From Anastrepha obliqua (lineage: Eukaryota; Arthropoda; Insecta; Diptera; Tephritidae), in contig NC_072897.1 of the NCBI RefSeq assembly GCF_027943255.1, positions 45,420,044-45,484,043 of the forward strand: a DNA stretch of 64,000 bases. The letters are read 5' to 3'. Of this stretch, positions 42,241-52,510 are shown one piece after another. Position 1 is the stretch's first letter. Every line of letters starts with the position of its first letter. A model generated the notes under the pieces. It saw only the letters and a program-made list of their open reading frames with translations. It had not been told where the DNA came from and did no database searches. A program made the position numbers and the translations under genes.

Positions 42241-42605
42241 AAAACCGTTTTTTATTCACGATATCTCGTAAAGTATCCATCAAACAATTTAAAGTTTATG
42301 CTCGTTTTCAAGGTGACATTTCACACTAAAAAATTCGTTCGCTGTTTTTTGTTTGTTCCATTCAGTTTTGAGTTACAGCGTGTTAACAATGGAAGTCAAC
42401 AGCTAATTACGTACAATTTGGTTTCGTCGATTCCATTCACCCATTTTTGATGTTAAAGAAAATGTTGATAATGACGAAAATTGCAATAAAATCACAGAAG
42501 TCATCGAAGTTGACCGGCAAGTTAGTAATCGTAACATAATCCTAGAGCTAATGAGCGACCATAAAACATTTTTAAACCATTTGCGTAAACATTTTACTTA
42601 AAAAT
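42241..42605 (+). pseudogene. Mariner amino-terminal fossil (copy 2 of a shared type)
   Basis: The leader TATCTCGTAAAGTATCCATC and the start ATGGAAGTCAACAGC match the fossil at 11376-11800. The copy has lost a further piece after the start and resumes at FDVKENVDNDENCNKITEVI, EVDRQVSNRNIILELMSD. The catalytic half is absent. It ends near 42605 with no terminal repeat. Confidence 0.6.
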
Positions 42606-42726
42606 AATGAAGTTCTTTTTCCCCCAATTATATATTTATAAACTTGGAAATATAAGATTATTATGGTAAATGGAAGTTACGTAAACAAGTAATTTAATAT
42701 TAATTTAAATCTTGTATTTGGTATAT

Positions 42727-43618
42727 AAAGGGTGTTTTTTTAGAGGTTAGGTTTTCAAGTTGGCACTACTTTTTTCGTAGATGGTATTTTTGACAGCTGT
42801 CACTTGATTTATGCTCAGTTTGGTTTGCCATTTCATAATGAATAGACTTACACCTGAACAACGTTTGCAAATCGTGCAAATTTATTACGAAAATAATGGT
42901 TCGGTTCGCGCGACGCATCACAAGAAAATTTTGTTCAGCGATGAAGCTCACTTTTGGTTGAATGGGTATGTCAATAAGCAAAATTGTCGCATTTGGAGTG
43001 AACATAATCCACAAGCCATTGCTGAGACACTGTTACATCCTCAAAAAGTCACTGTTTGGTGTGCTCTATGGGCAGAGGGAATCATTGGTCCATATTTCTT
43101 TAAAAATGAAGCCGGCCATAATGTTACAGTCAATGGAGAGCGCTATAGAGCCATGATTAATGACTTTTTCGTGCCTGAATTGGACGATGTTGATGTGGAC
43201 GACCTTTGGTTCCAACAAGACGGCGCTACATGCCATACAGCCAACGCAACAATCGATTTATTGAAGGAAACTTTTGGTGAGCGCATTATCTCGCGCCGTG
43301 GACCTGTGGCGTGACCTCCAAGATCGTGCGATATAACACCGCTGGACTATTTCTTGTGGGGCTATGTGAAGTCGCTTGTCTACGCAGATAAGCCCGAGAC
43401 GATTGACGTCTTGGAAGAGAATATTCGGCGCGTTATTGCTGACATACTCTCGGCTGGAATTTATTCGAGCCAGCCGCGGCGGCCACTTGCCCGAAATCGT
43501 TTTTAAAACATAATGGCAAACTCTTATCTTTATAATAAAGCTAAATTTTTGGCCATAACATTAAATTATATACGTTTTATTTCATCTTGAAAACCTAGCC
43601 TCTAAAAAAAACACCCTT
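42727..43618 (+). mobile_element. DD41D mariner, internally deleted, family C
   Basis: The left end AAGGGTGTTTTTTTAGAGG, then TTAGGTTTTCAAG, is mirrored at the right end (CTTGAAAACCTAGCCTC then AAAAAAAACACCCTT), with TA on both sides (42725-42726, 43619-43620). The inverted repeat is about 33 bases, long for a mariner. The length of 892 bases reflects loss of most of the DNA-binding region. Confidence 0.9.
42838..43505 (+). pseudogene. DD41D transposase with deleted DNA-binding region
   Basis: It starts MNRLTPEQRLQIVQIYYENN at 42838 and jumps after VRATH directly to HKKILFSDEAHFWLNGYVNK, which holds the first catalytic Asp. The second Asp is in LWFQQDGATCHTA. A TGA at 43312-43314 replaces the usual tryptophan before PPRSCDITPLDYFLWG, which contains the third Asp, 41 residues after the second. 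Except for this stop and the deletion the catalytic domain is well kept to about 43450. Confidence 0.85.
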
Positions 43619-43620
43619 TA

Positions 43621-44280
43621 GAAATCAAGATCAGTGGAATGAAAAGAGTTTATTACATTCCTTATAATTTCTTAAAATAGGAAAATTCGGGGCATATAAT
43701 GTTTTCACTCATTCCAGAGAAAACATATTCTGGTTTCGAAGACTTCTTACCGTGAAATTAAAGTCAATGCATTCTAGTAAGAAAGGGTAGACATATGAAG
43801 TATGGAAAAGGGAGCGATATTTTCGTCCACGAATCCAACGATCCATAACAGATATTTCTAATTTAATATTTTTTATTTAGCCGATAAGAGTTATATCCCA
43901 ACATTTATTTTTCCTTTTGTTTGACAGATAGAGAAAAAGTTATATAAGAGAAATAATTGTTCAGTTGAACCATTGAGTAACAATATGATGAAGTTACAAT
44001 CTCGATACTATCACATCATCGTACTCAATCTACTACCCGTTTACCTGTTATAAAGTCATGTTGGTTAATAGTGCCGGTTGAATTTTTAGAAAAATGCCAA
44101 ACACGTATAATAACCCAAACCGATTTCAAACTCATCTTTTACATCGTTTTTGTGTTGGGTTTGCAAGAATTTGAATATTAAATCGTTATTGCATTCTTAT
44201 CGAAACATTTCGACACTGTTTTGTAACTGGTCAATATCGAGACAATTAAGATGTATATACATACCTAATATATATAATAT
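43621..44280. other. Intergenic, nothing recognised
   Basis: The stretch is AT-rich, without a domain-bearing frame, inverted ends or RNA genes that I can see. Confidence 0.35.
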
Positions 44281-44420
44281 TATACGGCCGGGATTAGCCC
44301 ACGTATCCTCTGGGTAGCTTCCGAACACCCGTTCGGGAATGAGCTAACGTAAGAAGGCGAAGCATTCCAGGATAGCTGGTTGTACGTTGGGTTTGGGACC
44401 CGCCACTTAAAAATCCCCCC

Positions 44421-45415
44421 AATGAAAAGAATTGCAAAGCCTCGGATGAGAACTGCCTTTACTGATGACGACCCCTGCAAACGAAATAAGGAATATGATT
44501 TGAGGGCATGCACCTGGAATGTCCGGTCCCTTAATGGGGAAGGTGCCTCTGCCCGGCTGGTTGATGTCCTCGTGAGAGTAAAGGCTGACATCACTGCCAT
44601 ACAAGAGATGCGATGGACGGGGCAAGGTAAGAAAACCATAGGACCTTGCGACGTCTACTACAGCTGCCATGTAAAGGAGCGCAAATTCGGTGTCGGATTT
44701 GTTGTGGGAGAGAGACTTCGTCGCCAAATACTGTCGTTCACTCCGGTGGACGAGCGTCTCGCAATTATCCGCATCTAAGCCCGTTTTTTAACATATCGCT
44801 AATTTGCGCCCACGCCCCGACGGAAGAGAAGGACGATGCGACCAAAGATTCCTTCTATGAGCGCCTGGAACGTTCCTATGAGCGCTGCCCCCGCCACGAC
44901 ATAAAAAGGAGGGAATTTTTGGTCCAACAGTCGAAAAATTCAGCCTGCACAACGAAACATCCGGTAACGGACAGAGGCTGATCGACTTCGCCGGGGACCG
45001 AAACATGGTAGTCTGCAGCACCAGATTCCAGCATAACAAGATTCACCAAGCCACCTGGCTGTCTCCTGATCGAAAAACACGAAACCGGATCGATCATGTT
45101 GTGATAGATGGAAGACACGCTTCTAGTGTATTAGATGTACGTACGATCCGAGGACCCAACATCGACTCGGATCACTACCTTGTTGCAGCCAAACTGCGTA
45201 CACGCCTCTGTGCAGCAAAAAACGTGCATCTGCCTACGCAAAGAATGTTCGATATCGAAAAGCTACAATCACAACAGACAGCCAGAAGATTCGCCACTCG
45301 ACTCTCACTCCTGCTCTCAGAGAGTACTGCCCAACAAACCGGCATGCACGAACAATGGAGCAACATTTCTCGTTCTCTACGTACCGCCGCCGAAGAAGAA
45401 ATCGGATTCCGGTGA
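44421..45415 (+). pseudogene. APE-type endonuclease domain of RTE copy B
   Basis: The domain reads YDLRACTWNVRSLNGEGASA (catalytic Asn), VKADITAIQEMRWTG (catalytic Glu) and FGVGFVVGERL, then a stop at 44776-44778. After a shifted middle part a second open stretch (45005-45415) gives KTRNRIDHVVIDGRH and GPNIDSDHYLV, the terminal SDH motif. A GDFNA-type motif between them is in broken frame. The domain makes the nick that primes insertion. Confidence 0.8.
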
Positions 45416-45514
45416 GCCCGAAAAAACAATTGGTACGACGAGGAATGTCATGCTGCCGCAGAAAAAAAGGATGCCGCCTATAGAGCCACGCTGCGATCGG
45501 GCGCAACGCGAGCC

Positions 45515-47230
45515 ATGTGGGATCGCTACAGAGAGCTGAAAAAGGAAGAGGGACGTATTATCCGAAAAAAGAAACGAGAGGCCGAAATACGTGAGTGCGA
45601 AGAGCTTGAGGTGCTGGCCAACAGGAACAACGCCCGAAAATTCTACCAGAAAGTTCGGCGGCTTACAGAAGGTTTTAAGACCGGGGCGTTTTCCTGTAAG
45701 AGCAAAGACGGCGAACTGGTGACTGACGTACAGAGCAATCTTAAATTATGGAGGGATCACTTCTCGAACCTATTAAACAGTGACAGCTGCGCATGTCGGC
45801 GAGAAAGTGAAGATCCCGATACCCCAATCGTTGACGACGGAATTGTCGTTCCGCTACCCGATCATGACGAGGTGAGAATAGCGATAAAGCGGCTAGAGAA
45901 CAACAAAGCCGCGGGCGCCGACGGACTGCCGACTGAGCTATTCAAACATGGCGGCGAGGAGCTGGTAAGGTGCATGCATAAGAAGGGCGATCCTTCAAGT
46001 TGTGACAATTATCGCGGGATTAGTCTTCTAAATATCGCCTATAAGGTTGTAGGGAGCGTATTGTGTGAAAGACTGAAGCCCACCGTCAACCAACTGATTG
46101 GACCTTATCAGTGTGGCTTCAGACCTGGAAAGTCCACCATCGACCAAATATTCACAATACGCCAAATCTTGGAAAAGACCCATGAAAGGAGAATCGACAC
46201 ACACCATCTTTTCGTCGACTTCAAAGCTGCATTCGACAGTACGGAAAGGAGTTACCTGTATGCCGCGATGTCTGAATGTGGTATCCCCGCAAAACTAATA
46301 CGGCTATGTAAGATGACGTTGCTCAACACCAGCAGCGCCGTCAGAATTGGGAAGGACCTCTCCGAGCCGTTTGATACCAAACGCGGTTTTAGATAGGGTG
46401 ATTCGCTGTAGTGTGTCTTTTTTAACCTGATTTTGGAGAGCATCGTACGAGCCGCAGAACTTAATCGCTCAGGCACAATTTTTTATAAGAGCGTACAATT
46501 GTTGGCGTATGCTGATGATATTGACATCATCGGCCTTAACAACCGCGCTGTTAGTTCTGCCTTCTCCAAACTGGATGAAGAGGCAAAGCGAATGGGTCTG
46601 GTGGTGAACGAGGACAAAACGAAGTACCTCCTGTCTTCAAACAAACAGTCGGCGCACTCACGTATCGGCACCCACGTCACTGTTGACAGTTATAATTTCG
46701 TATTTGTAAAAGACTTCGTTTATTTAGGAATCAGCATTAACACCGAAAACAATGTCAGCCTTGAAATCCAACGTAGAATCTCTCTTGCCAACAAGTGCTA
46801 CTTTGGACTAAGTAGGCAACTGATCAGTAAATTCTCTCTCGACGAACAAAACTAACACTCTTGGACGATGACAACATCCGATGAAGCGACGCTTGGAGTG
46901 TTTGAGAGAAAGATTCTGCGTAAGATTTTTGGACCTTTTCATGTTGGCAACGGCGAATATCGCAGACGATGGAACGATGAGCTGTATGAGCTTTACGACG
47001 GCATAGACATAGCGCAGCGAATAAAGATCCAGTGGCTACGTTGGCTGGGTCATGTCGTCCGAATGGATACAAATGCTCCGGCTTTGAAAGTATTCGATGC
47101 GGTACCAGCTGGTGGTAGCAGAGGAAGAGGGCGGCCTCCTCTGCGTTGGAAAGATCAGGTGGAGAAGGACTTGGCTTCACTTGGAAGAAACGACTGGCGC
47201 GCTTTGTTAAGCTCTTCCAAAATCGCGTAA
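45515..47230 (+). pseudogene. Reverse transcriptase of RTE copy B
   Basis: The frame from 45515 holds KKKREAEIRECEELEVLANR, IAIKRLENNKAAGADGLPTE, then KKGDPSSCDNYRGISLLNIA and LFVDFKAAFDSTERSYLYAA. About 30 codons usually found before KKGDPSSC are deleted. TAG at 46394-46396 replaces the glutamine of the GFRQGDS motif. The frame resumes with the catalytic LLAYADDIDIIG, FVYLGISINTENN, and after a further deletion near 46860 VFERKILRKIFGPF and LRWLGHVVRM, to the end at 47230. Confidence 0.85.
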
Positions 47231-47261
47231 GCGGTTATAGCGCCAATTAAGAAGAAGAAGA

Positions 47262-47860
47262 TACGTGAATAAACAAATTTACAATTTCGTTCAAATATTC
47301 AGTAGAAACAGTTGACAATTCACTCAAACCTAAAACCTGTCAACTCAGGGTTTGTCTTTGGTGGAAACATATTATTAGACGTAAAATACAACTTCTACTT
47401 AATACGGAATTCAAATAATTTAGAAACCGTTGACCATTAAGAAAGTGGTCAATATGTAGTAAGAAACATTATTTTTATTTGCATTTGTATATGTAGGGGA
47501 ATGGCTCAGGTTTTCCCCGACCAAGGATCTAGTGCGCTGAACCTCCCTCTTCGTCCTCCCCTAACACTTATGTTTAGGGCTGGCATTACAGCGTTACTAC
47601 TTCCTTCTCTCAGCCATTTTGGCAGAGCAGATAAACGATTCAACATTCAACACAATAACAATTAGTAGCGATGGTCTTATAACCAGCATAAATTGGCGCT
47701 CTACGGGCATTAGGCCATTGATCCGTTATCTTCTCGATCGAAAGACCTGACGATTTCATTTAGCCAAACTACCGTTCCTGTATTAACTTTAATAAAACTG
47801 ATTGAATCGGCTCCGGGGAATTAACTGAGTATATATTCGTCTGTCTTTCCATTCGCACTG
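47262..47860. other. Intergenic or unrecognised 5' part of the next LINE
   Basis: A pyrimidine-rich stretch at 47500-47620 might belong to the 5' half of the LINE that follows, but I could not match it to an endonuclease. Nothing else is seen. Confidence 0.3.
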
Positions 47861-47862
47861 AT

Positions 47863-49911
47863 GTGCGAATACGCGAACGCGCTTTATTCTCGCTGGTCAG
47901 TTACGTTGATCTCGTGAATCTTCGGAGAAAGGAATTTCATTTGGAGATTTGGCACCGGTTATGTCAAGAGAGGTGGACTAAATGGGTAGAGCACCTGAAT
48001 ACTTGTAGCTTCACTTCTGATGTGAGCAGGCTATGGTCCACCGAAAAATCCCTGTCGAGGCCAACGAAGCAAAATGATAGGTTGGCAATCACCTGTAGTG
48101 GTTTCGTCGGACCCGAAACAATGTGTGAGCTTTTTAGCCGCTAATTTATACTGCATCCATCGGTTGTTCAAATCGCCAATTGTAAATAGAGAGTGGTCCG
48201 ACTGCAGAAACCGGAGCAACTCGCCAACTAAGGGATTTTTATCGCCCAGTAGTGAAGACTCTTGAGGCCCTCCTACTCCCATTCTTTACGAAACACCTGA
48301 CACCAGCCACACATCAGCATATTTTCTGTGAAATACACAGTACCACCTCAGCACTTAACGCTATCAACACGCAGACAAATCGCGAGCTTAACCAAAACCA
48401 CCATTGCGAGAGGACTGTCCTAGAAGGACTGTCCCCGCAAACTACCTTCGTGGTTGACACCCGTCTACATCTCGTAGCTTTCTCAACCACCAAAGGGATC
48501 AGTGATCTCATACGTTGATGATTGTTCTTTTTAGCTGTTATCTTTTTAAACAGTTGGTTTAAACGAACAACGCTTGCAAATCATTGAATTTTATTATAAA
48601 AATGCGCGTTCTGTTAAGAAAGTTTAAGATCCACTTTTTTATCGAAAAATTGTGTTCAGCGACGAAGCTCATTTTTGGATTAATGGGTACGTAAATAAGC
48701 GGAATTGTCGATTTTGGAGTGAAGATCAGGCAGAAGAATTGCAAGAGTTGCCAATGTATCCAGAAAAGGTCACAGTTTGGTGCGGTTTATGGGCTGGAGG
48801 TATCATTGGACCGTACTTCTTGAAAGATGCTGCGAATCGTAGCGTAACTGTGAATGGTGAGCGCTGCCGTAAAATGATATCCAAATTTTTTTTGCCCAAA
48901 ATGCAAGAGTTTGACTTGCATAAATGTAGTTTCAGCAAGACGGTGCCACATGCCACACAGCACGCATAACAATGAGCTTGTTGAAGGGTGAGTTCGGTGA
49001 ACATTGTATTTCACGTTCGGGACCTGTCAATTGGCCACCCAGATCGTGCGATATAACGCGTTTAGATTATTTTTTGTGGGGCTTTGTTAAAGCTCATGTC
49101 TATTCAGACAAGCCTACTTCAATTAACGCATTGGAAGACAACATTAAAGCATTTATATGTGAGATACCGGCCGAAACATGGGAAAGAGTACGCCAAACGG
49201 ATGGACCATTTGAAGTACAGTCACGGTCAACATTTGCATGAAATAATCTTAAAACATTAAATTATATGGACTATACTGTCGATTAAAATAAAAATTTCAG
49301 GCGTTTTTCTGAATTTTACGTGGATTTTTTTGAAAAACTTTGCTAAAGCTCTTGAAAAATCAAATTCTCGGCGGATACAACCGCAATTGCCACTAAGGTT
49401 CAAAACTGTAACAAAGTATTCAAGTCCCGGTAGCACTTTAGGCAAGGCCACGAAAATGTGATATTTAAAGCTGTTGACCGACCGGTTCTGAATTGTGTAG
49501 TGATCATTTGGTCGCCTGGCACTAGTGACACGCAGAGGAATAAATTTCAATCCTGCCAACAGGACAGGCTGTTTCCTGTTGTCCCCTTTGCAACATATTC
49601 ACAGAGAGACCGCTGTGTTTCCGGTTAAGGAGCATAGTAGGATCCTAAACAGATAGTTCCTGCGGGGTTGTTCACGCAGAAACCACCACTCAGGAATGCC
49701 AGGAGGCATCTGTTTGACTATACTGACGAGAGCTAGAACCAAACACGCCCCTTGGTCAACCAGTTTATAGACAGGCATTAAATGGCATTCATCGTAAGTT
49801 GCTTACCACCTTTTTAAACTTCCGTCTTCCAAATGCCTGCATCGGAGTCCAACCTCCACCCATCCCAGACAAAGAGACCCATCTGCTTCGTTAGACTGGA
49901 GCCATCTTATA
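47863..49911 (+). mobile_element. Jockey-type LINE relic interrupted by a DD41D mariner
   Basis: The left part (about 47950-48470) reads WSTEKSLSRPTKQNDRLAIT, GPETMCELFSR and, after shifts, LLLPFFTKHLTPATHQHIF then STTSALNAINTQTNRELNQN, the start of RT. The right part (49380-49911) reads VDRPVLN, IWSPGTSDTQRNKFQSCQ, VKEHSRILNRQFLRGC and GVQPPPIPDKETHLLRLDW, the conserved carboxy end. Between them lie the DD41D relic at 48545-49256 and a missing RT palm. It has many stops and is inactive. Confidence 0.7.
48545..49256 (+). pseudogene. DD41D transposase relic, family D
   Basis: NEQRLQIIEFYYKNARSVKK (48565-48625, first residues uncertain) is joined by a deletion to FYRKIVFSDEAHFWINGYVN, with the first Asp. 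VTVWCGLWAGGIIGPYFL follows. The second Asp region survives only in shifted frame near 48940. Then NWPPRSCDITRLDYFLWGF holds the third Asp, and the frame ends at 49241. No inverted ends were found. It resembles family C most. Confidence 0.75.
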
Positions 49912-50150
49912 TGTATATATACAAACCTATATAATTGGTACTTACACTCTTTACGGAGTGTTTGGCCGAGCTTCTCCTTCTATTTGTGGTGTACGTCTTG
50001 ATAATTTTCCAAAAAACGGATATTTTTCCGCCTCCTACATACAGTGTTTCAATCATTTGGTATTTCATGACCAGAGTTTCGAAACCGTGCACTTCAGAAT
50101 GGTAGTCATGCACCAACCCATTCGGCTACGGTGGCTGCACAATTGCGTTG
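49912..50150 (-). repeat. tRNA-derived SINE with well-kept tRNA head (copy 5)
   Basis: On the minus strand the head reads GCCACCGTAGCCGAATGGG then TTGGTGCATGACTACC, with a box A-like TAGCCGAATGGG (50117-50128), and after 31 bases a box B-like GGTTTCGAAAC (50076-50086). The body is shortened. It ends GCTCGGCCAAACACTCCG with a TA-rich tail at 49912-49935. Confidence 0.8.
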
Positions 50151-50165
50151 ATGATATTGTAGTAG

Positions 50166-50931
50166 GTTAAGCTCCTCCCTATCCACAATCGACTCAGACT
50201 ATTCCGGTCTTTTTCTAAATTTATTATCTTCAGGAGGACTTCCACCATTTATTGAATTTTTACCAAAATGATTAGTCATTCACCTATTAGTCTCAATTAA
50301 TCAATATACTCTTATAACAATTATAACTGTAATAACTTTAGTTACTCAATTTTTATATTTACGTACGGAGAGGTTTGATGAACTGCTACTGTAACAATAT
50401 TACCACGCTCAAATGATTTCTTGAAAATTAATGAAGGCGGGTACGCAACTGCAGACCAATTCTTTAAAAGAAGAGAAGATAACTGATCCACGACAAAAAG
50501 ATTAGCCGCCTCCAGAGAGGAGAAAGCATGGGCTTATAATGAACATCTGCTTGAGCATATAACGCCAAAACGTTTTGGGATCAGAGTCGATGTCAGAGTC
50601 AGATTCATGAGCAGAACTTTTGTGAAGGGCTTTATTAAATGCTTATAACTCACTCGAAAAAGAATTCGTTCTCATGAATTACAGAATTTGTCAGCTTGTA
50701 TTTTTTTGAAAAATATTTTTTCCCAAATTCTTATTTTTTCAACTTTTTGGCTTAAGGCATTGGGTAAAATCTTCTTTTAACTGGCGGAATAATAGTCCTA
50801 CAAATCTCATTTATCTAATTTTTAAAAGAATTAAATTTATAAGAGATATTTCAAAATTCGTGGCATCAAACTTAAAGTTTTTATAAAAAAAATTTGTGAA
50901 TTAGGTACTGGCATAAACCACTTTAAAATCT
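50166..50931. other. Intergenic, nothing recognised
   Basis: AT-rich sequence without identifiable coding, repeat boundaries or RNA genes. Confidence 0.3.
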
Positions 50932-50935
50932 TTAA

Positions 50936-51094
50936 GGGCCAGATACCTGTAAACCTGAACTTTTTTTTCATACAATGCTAATATAATCCTTTTTTCTGAA
51001 GCATTTTATTCCGCGATTTATGTTTTTCATTTATTGTTAATGCATATAGAAATTATGACATTAATAAACAAAAAAATTTTTGTTATCTGCCCCC
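50936..51094. mobile_element. Short TTAA-flanked MITE
   Basis: GGGCCAGATAC at 50936 pairs imperfectly with the inverse of the right end (GGGGGCAGATAAC), and TTAA lies on both sides (50932-50935, 51095-51098). Only 159 bases, with no coding capacity. The end sequence differs from the MITE at 34317, so it is another family. Confidence 0.55.
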
Positions 51095-51487
51095 TTAAAT
51101 TCCAGCTGCAGAACAACTGGAACATGGTGAAGACCATTGTCCGATATTATCATATTATCGCCAATTTATAATAATAAGATCTAAAAGTTTAGAACATTTG
51201 TTGAGAAAATAGTTTATATGTAATGAAAATAATTTTTCATTCCCCCAAGTGGTTTTTGCCTCGGGCTTGATATTGAAAACCATTTATACCAAAAACCTAA
51301 TTCCTTAAAATCTCTTCGTAAATCGTCATTACAAAAACGACGATTTTTTTTATTTTTATTTTAGTGTAGCATTATCATAAAGACTTGAGATAGTATCGGA
51401 AAGTTTGACAGCTAAGGAGTAGATCTTTATGTCTAGCATGCGAATATCCCAGAATTGCTTTTCAACCATTTCTGATAACATATATAT

Positions 51488-51752
51488 CGTCCCCTTAGTA
51501 TTAAAATAGCCTATACATTTTTTGATGTTTTGAGAAAATGAATTTCAAACTTTTTGTCGAAAGTAGCTCTCACTCAAATCTCGTTGTGTCTGTAAATATT
51601 TATTATTTTTTGACTGACGTTTTGACCCACTTTGTGGAACTAGAATTTGACAAAATTTTGACCACATATAAAATCGACGATGGAGAATCCAAAAATTCAA
51701 TAAAAAAATAATAGCCTATGAGCACATAGGCTATTGTTATACTAAGGGGACG
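51488..51752. mobile_element. MITE with CGTCCCCTTAGTAT ends
   Basis: CGTCCCCTTAGTATTAAAAT, then AGCCTAT, is inverted at the right end (ATAGGCTATTGTTATAC then TAAGGGGACG). ATAT lies on both outer sides and may be a target duplication. Near the right end AATAGCCTATG and CATAGGCTATT form an internal hairpin. No coding content. Confidence 0.75.
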
Positions 51753-51759
51753 ATATAAA

Positions 51760-52508
51760 GATGTATGCGTCTATACTATACGCCAAGCGTTACATCGTGC
51801 ATACACATTGTTATCGTAGGTGTTAAAACACACCGGTGAACTACAGACTTTCGCATTTTTTGGCCGATAGGACTTAACACAATTTAGTTTTTTATTTTTT
51901 ACCAATGCTTGTATTTTTAAAATTTTTTTATCGTAATAAGCATGGTAAAAAATTGCCATCCATCCTTTTAGCAGTCAACATCTGCTCTACATACAGGTTC
52001 TTTGTTCAGTATATGTTATAATGTTTCTTTAATCGGATGTCTGTAGTTAACGGTGTATGTAACCTAGCACATAAAATTGCCCAAAATACCGGAAGTTTAT
52101 CCAGGCGTTGATTTATTTTCTATATTTTTACCTACACGCCTTGTATAAAAACAACACAGTAACTAGTTGAATGTTTTCATCTTTGGAATATTATACCACA
52201 AATAACATCTGTTGAATTTGGCACACACAACATAATTGTGATTAAAGTAACTTCTTATTAATTTCTATGAGTGCTCATTTAATGGAAATGAGGGTTTACG
52301 ATGAATGGTGTAATATTTATTTGTTTTATTTTTAATTAATATATTAATATTCTAGTACTTTCGTTTAGCATATCCCATCTCTCCTTAATCTTAACATTTA
52401 TTATTTTTATATGTATTTTACTACAACTCTGCACGCCGTGTGTCGAACATTCAAACAAGGCTAGTTGTGAGGACAAACTATCGTCGACTTTTCACATCGA
52501 TTGGAAAT
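51760..52508. other. Intergenic, nothing recognised
   Basis: No recognisable gene or repeat boundary. Confidence 0.3.
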
Positions 52509-52510
52509 AA

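Larger units (their letters stand above)
44281..47261 (+). mobile_element. RTE-type LINE, longest copy (copy B)
   Basis: A nearly 3-kb non-LTR element has a GC-rich 5' region, an APE-type endonuclease and a reverse transcriptase, and ends with AAG repeats (47249-47261). One protein with endonuclease then RT, and a short trinucleotide tail, suggest the RTE group; the clade name is tentative. Copies at 36946 and 54318 belong to the same family. It is interrupted by frame changes, a stop in RT and two internal deletions. Confidence 0.85.

Noticed and set aside
49912..50150. A possible functional tRNA gene at the SINE head
   Set aside because: Box A and box B-like motifs are present, but the head continues into the SINE body and the arms do not fold into a full tRNA by eye.
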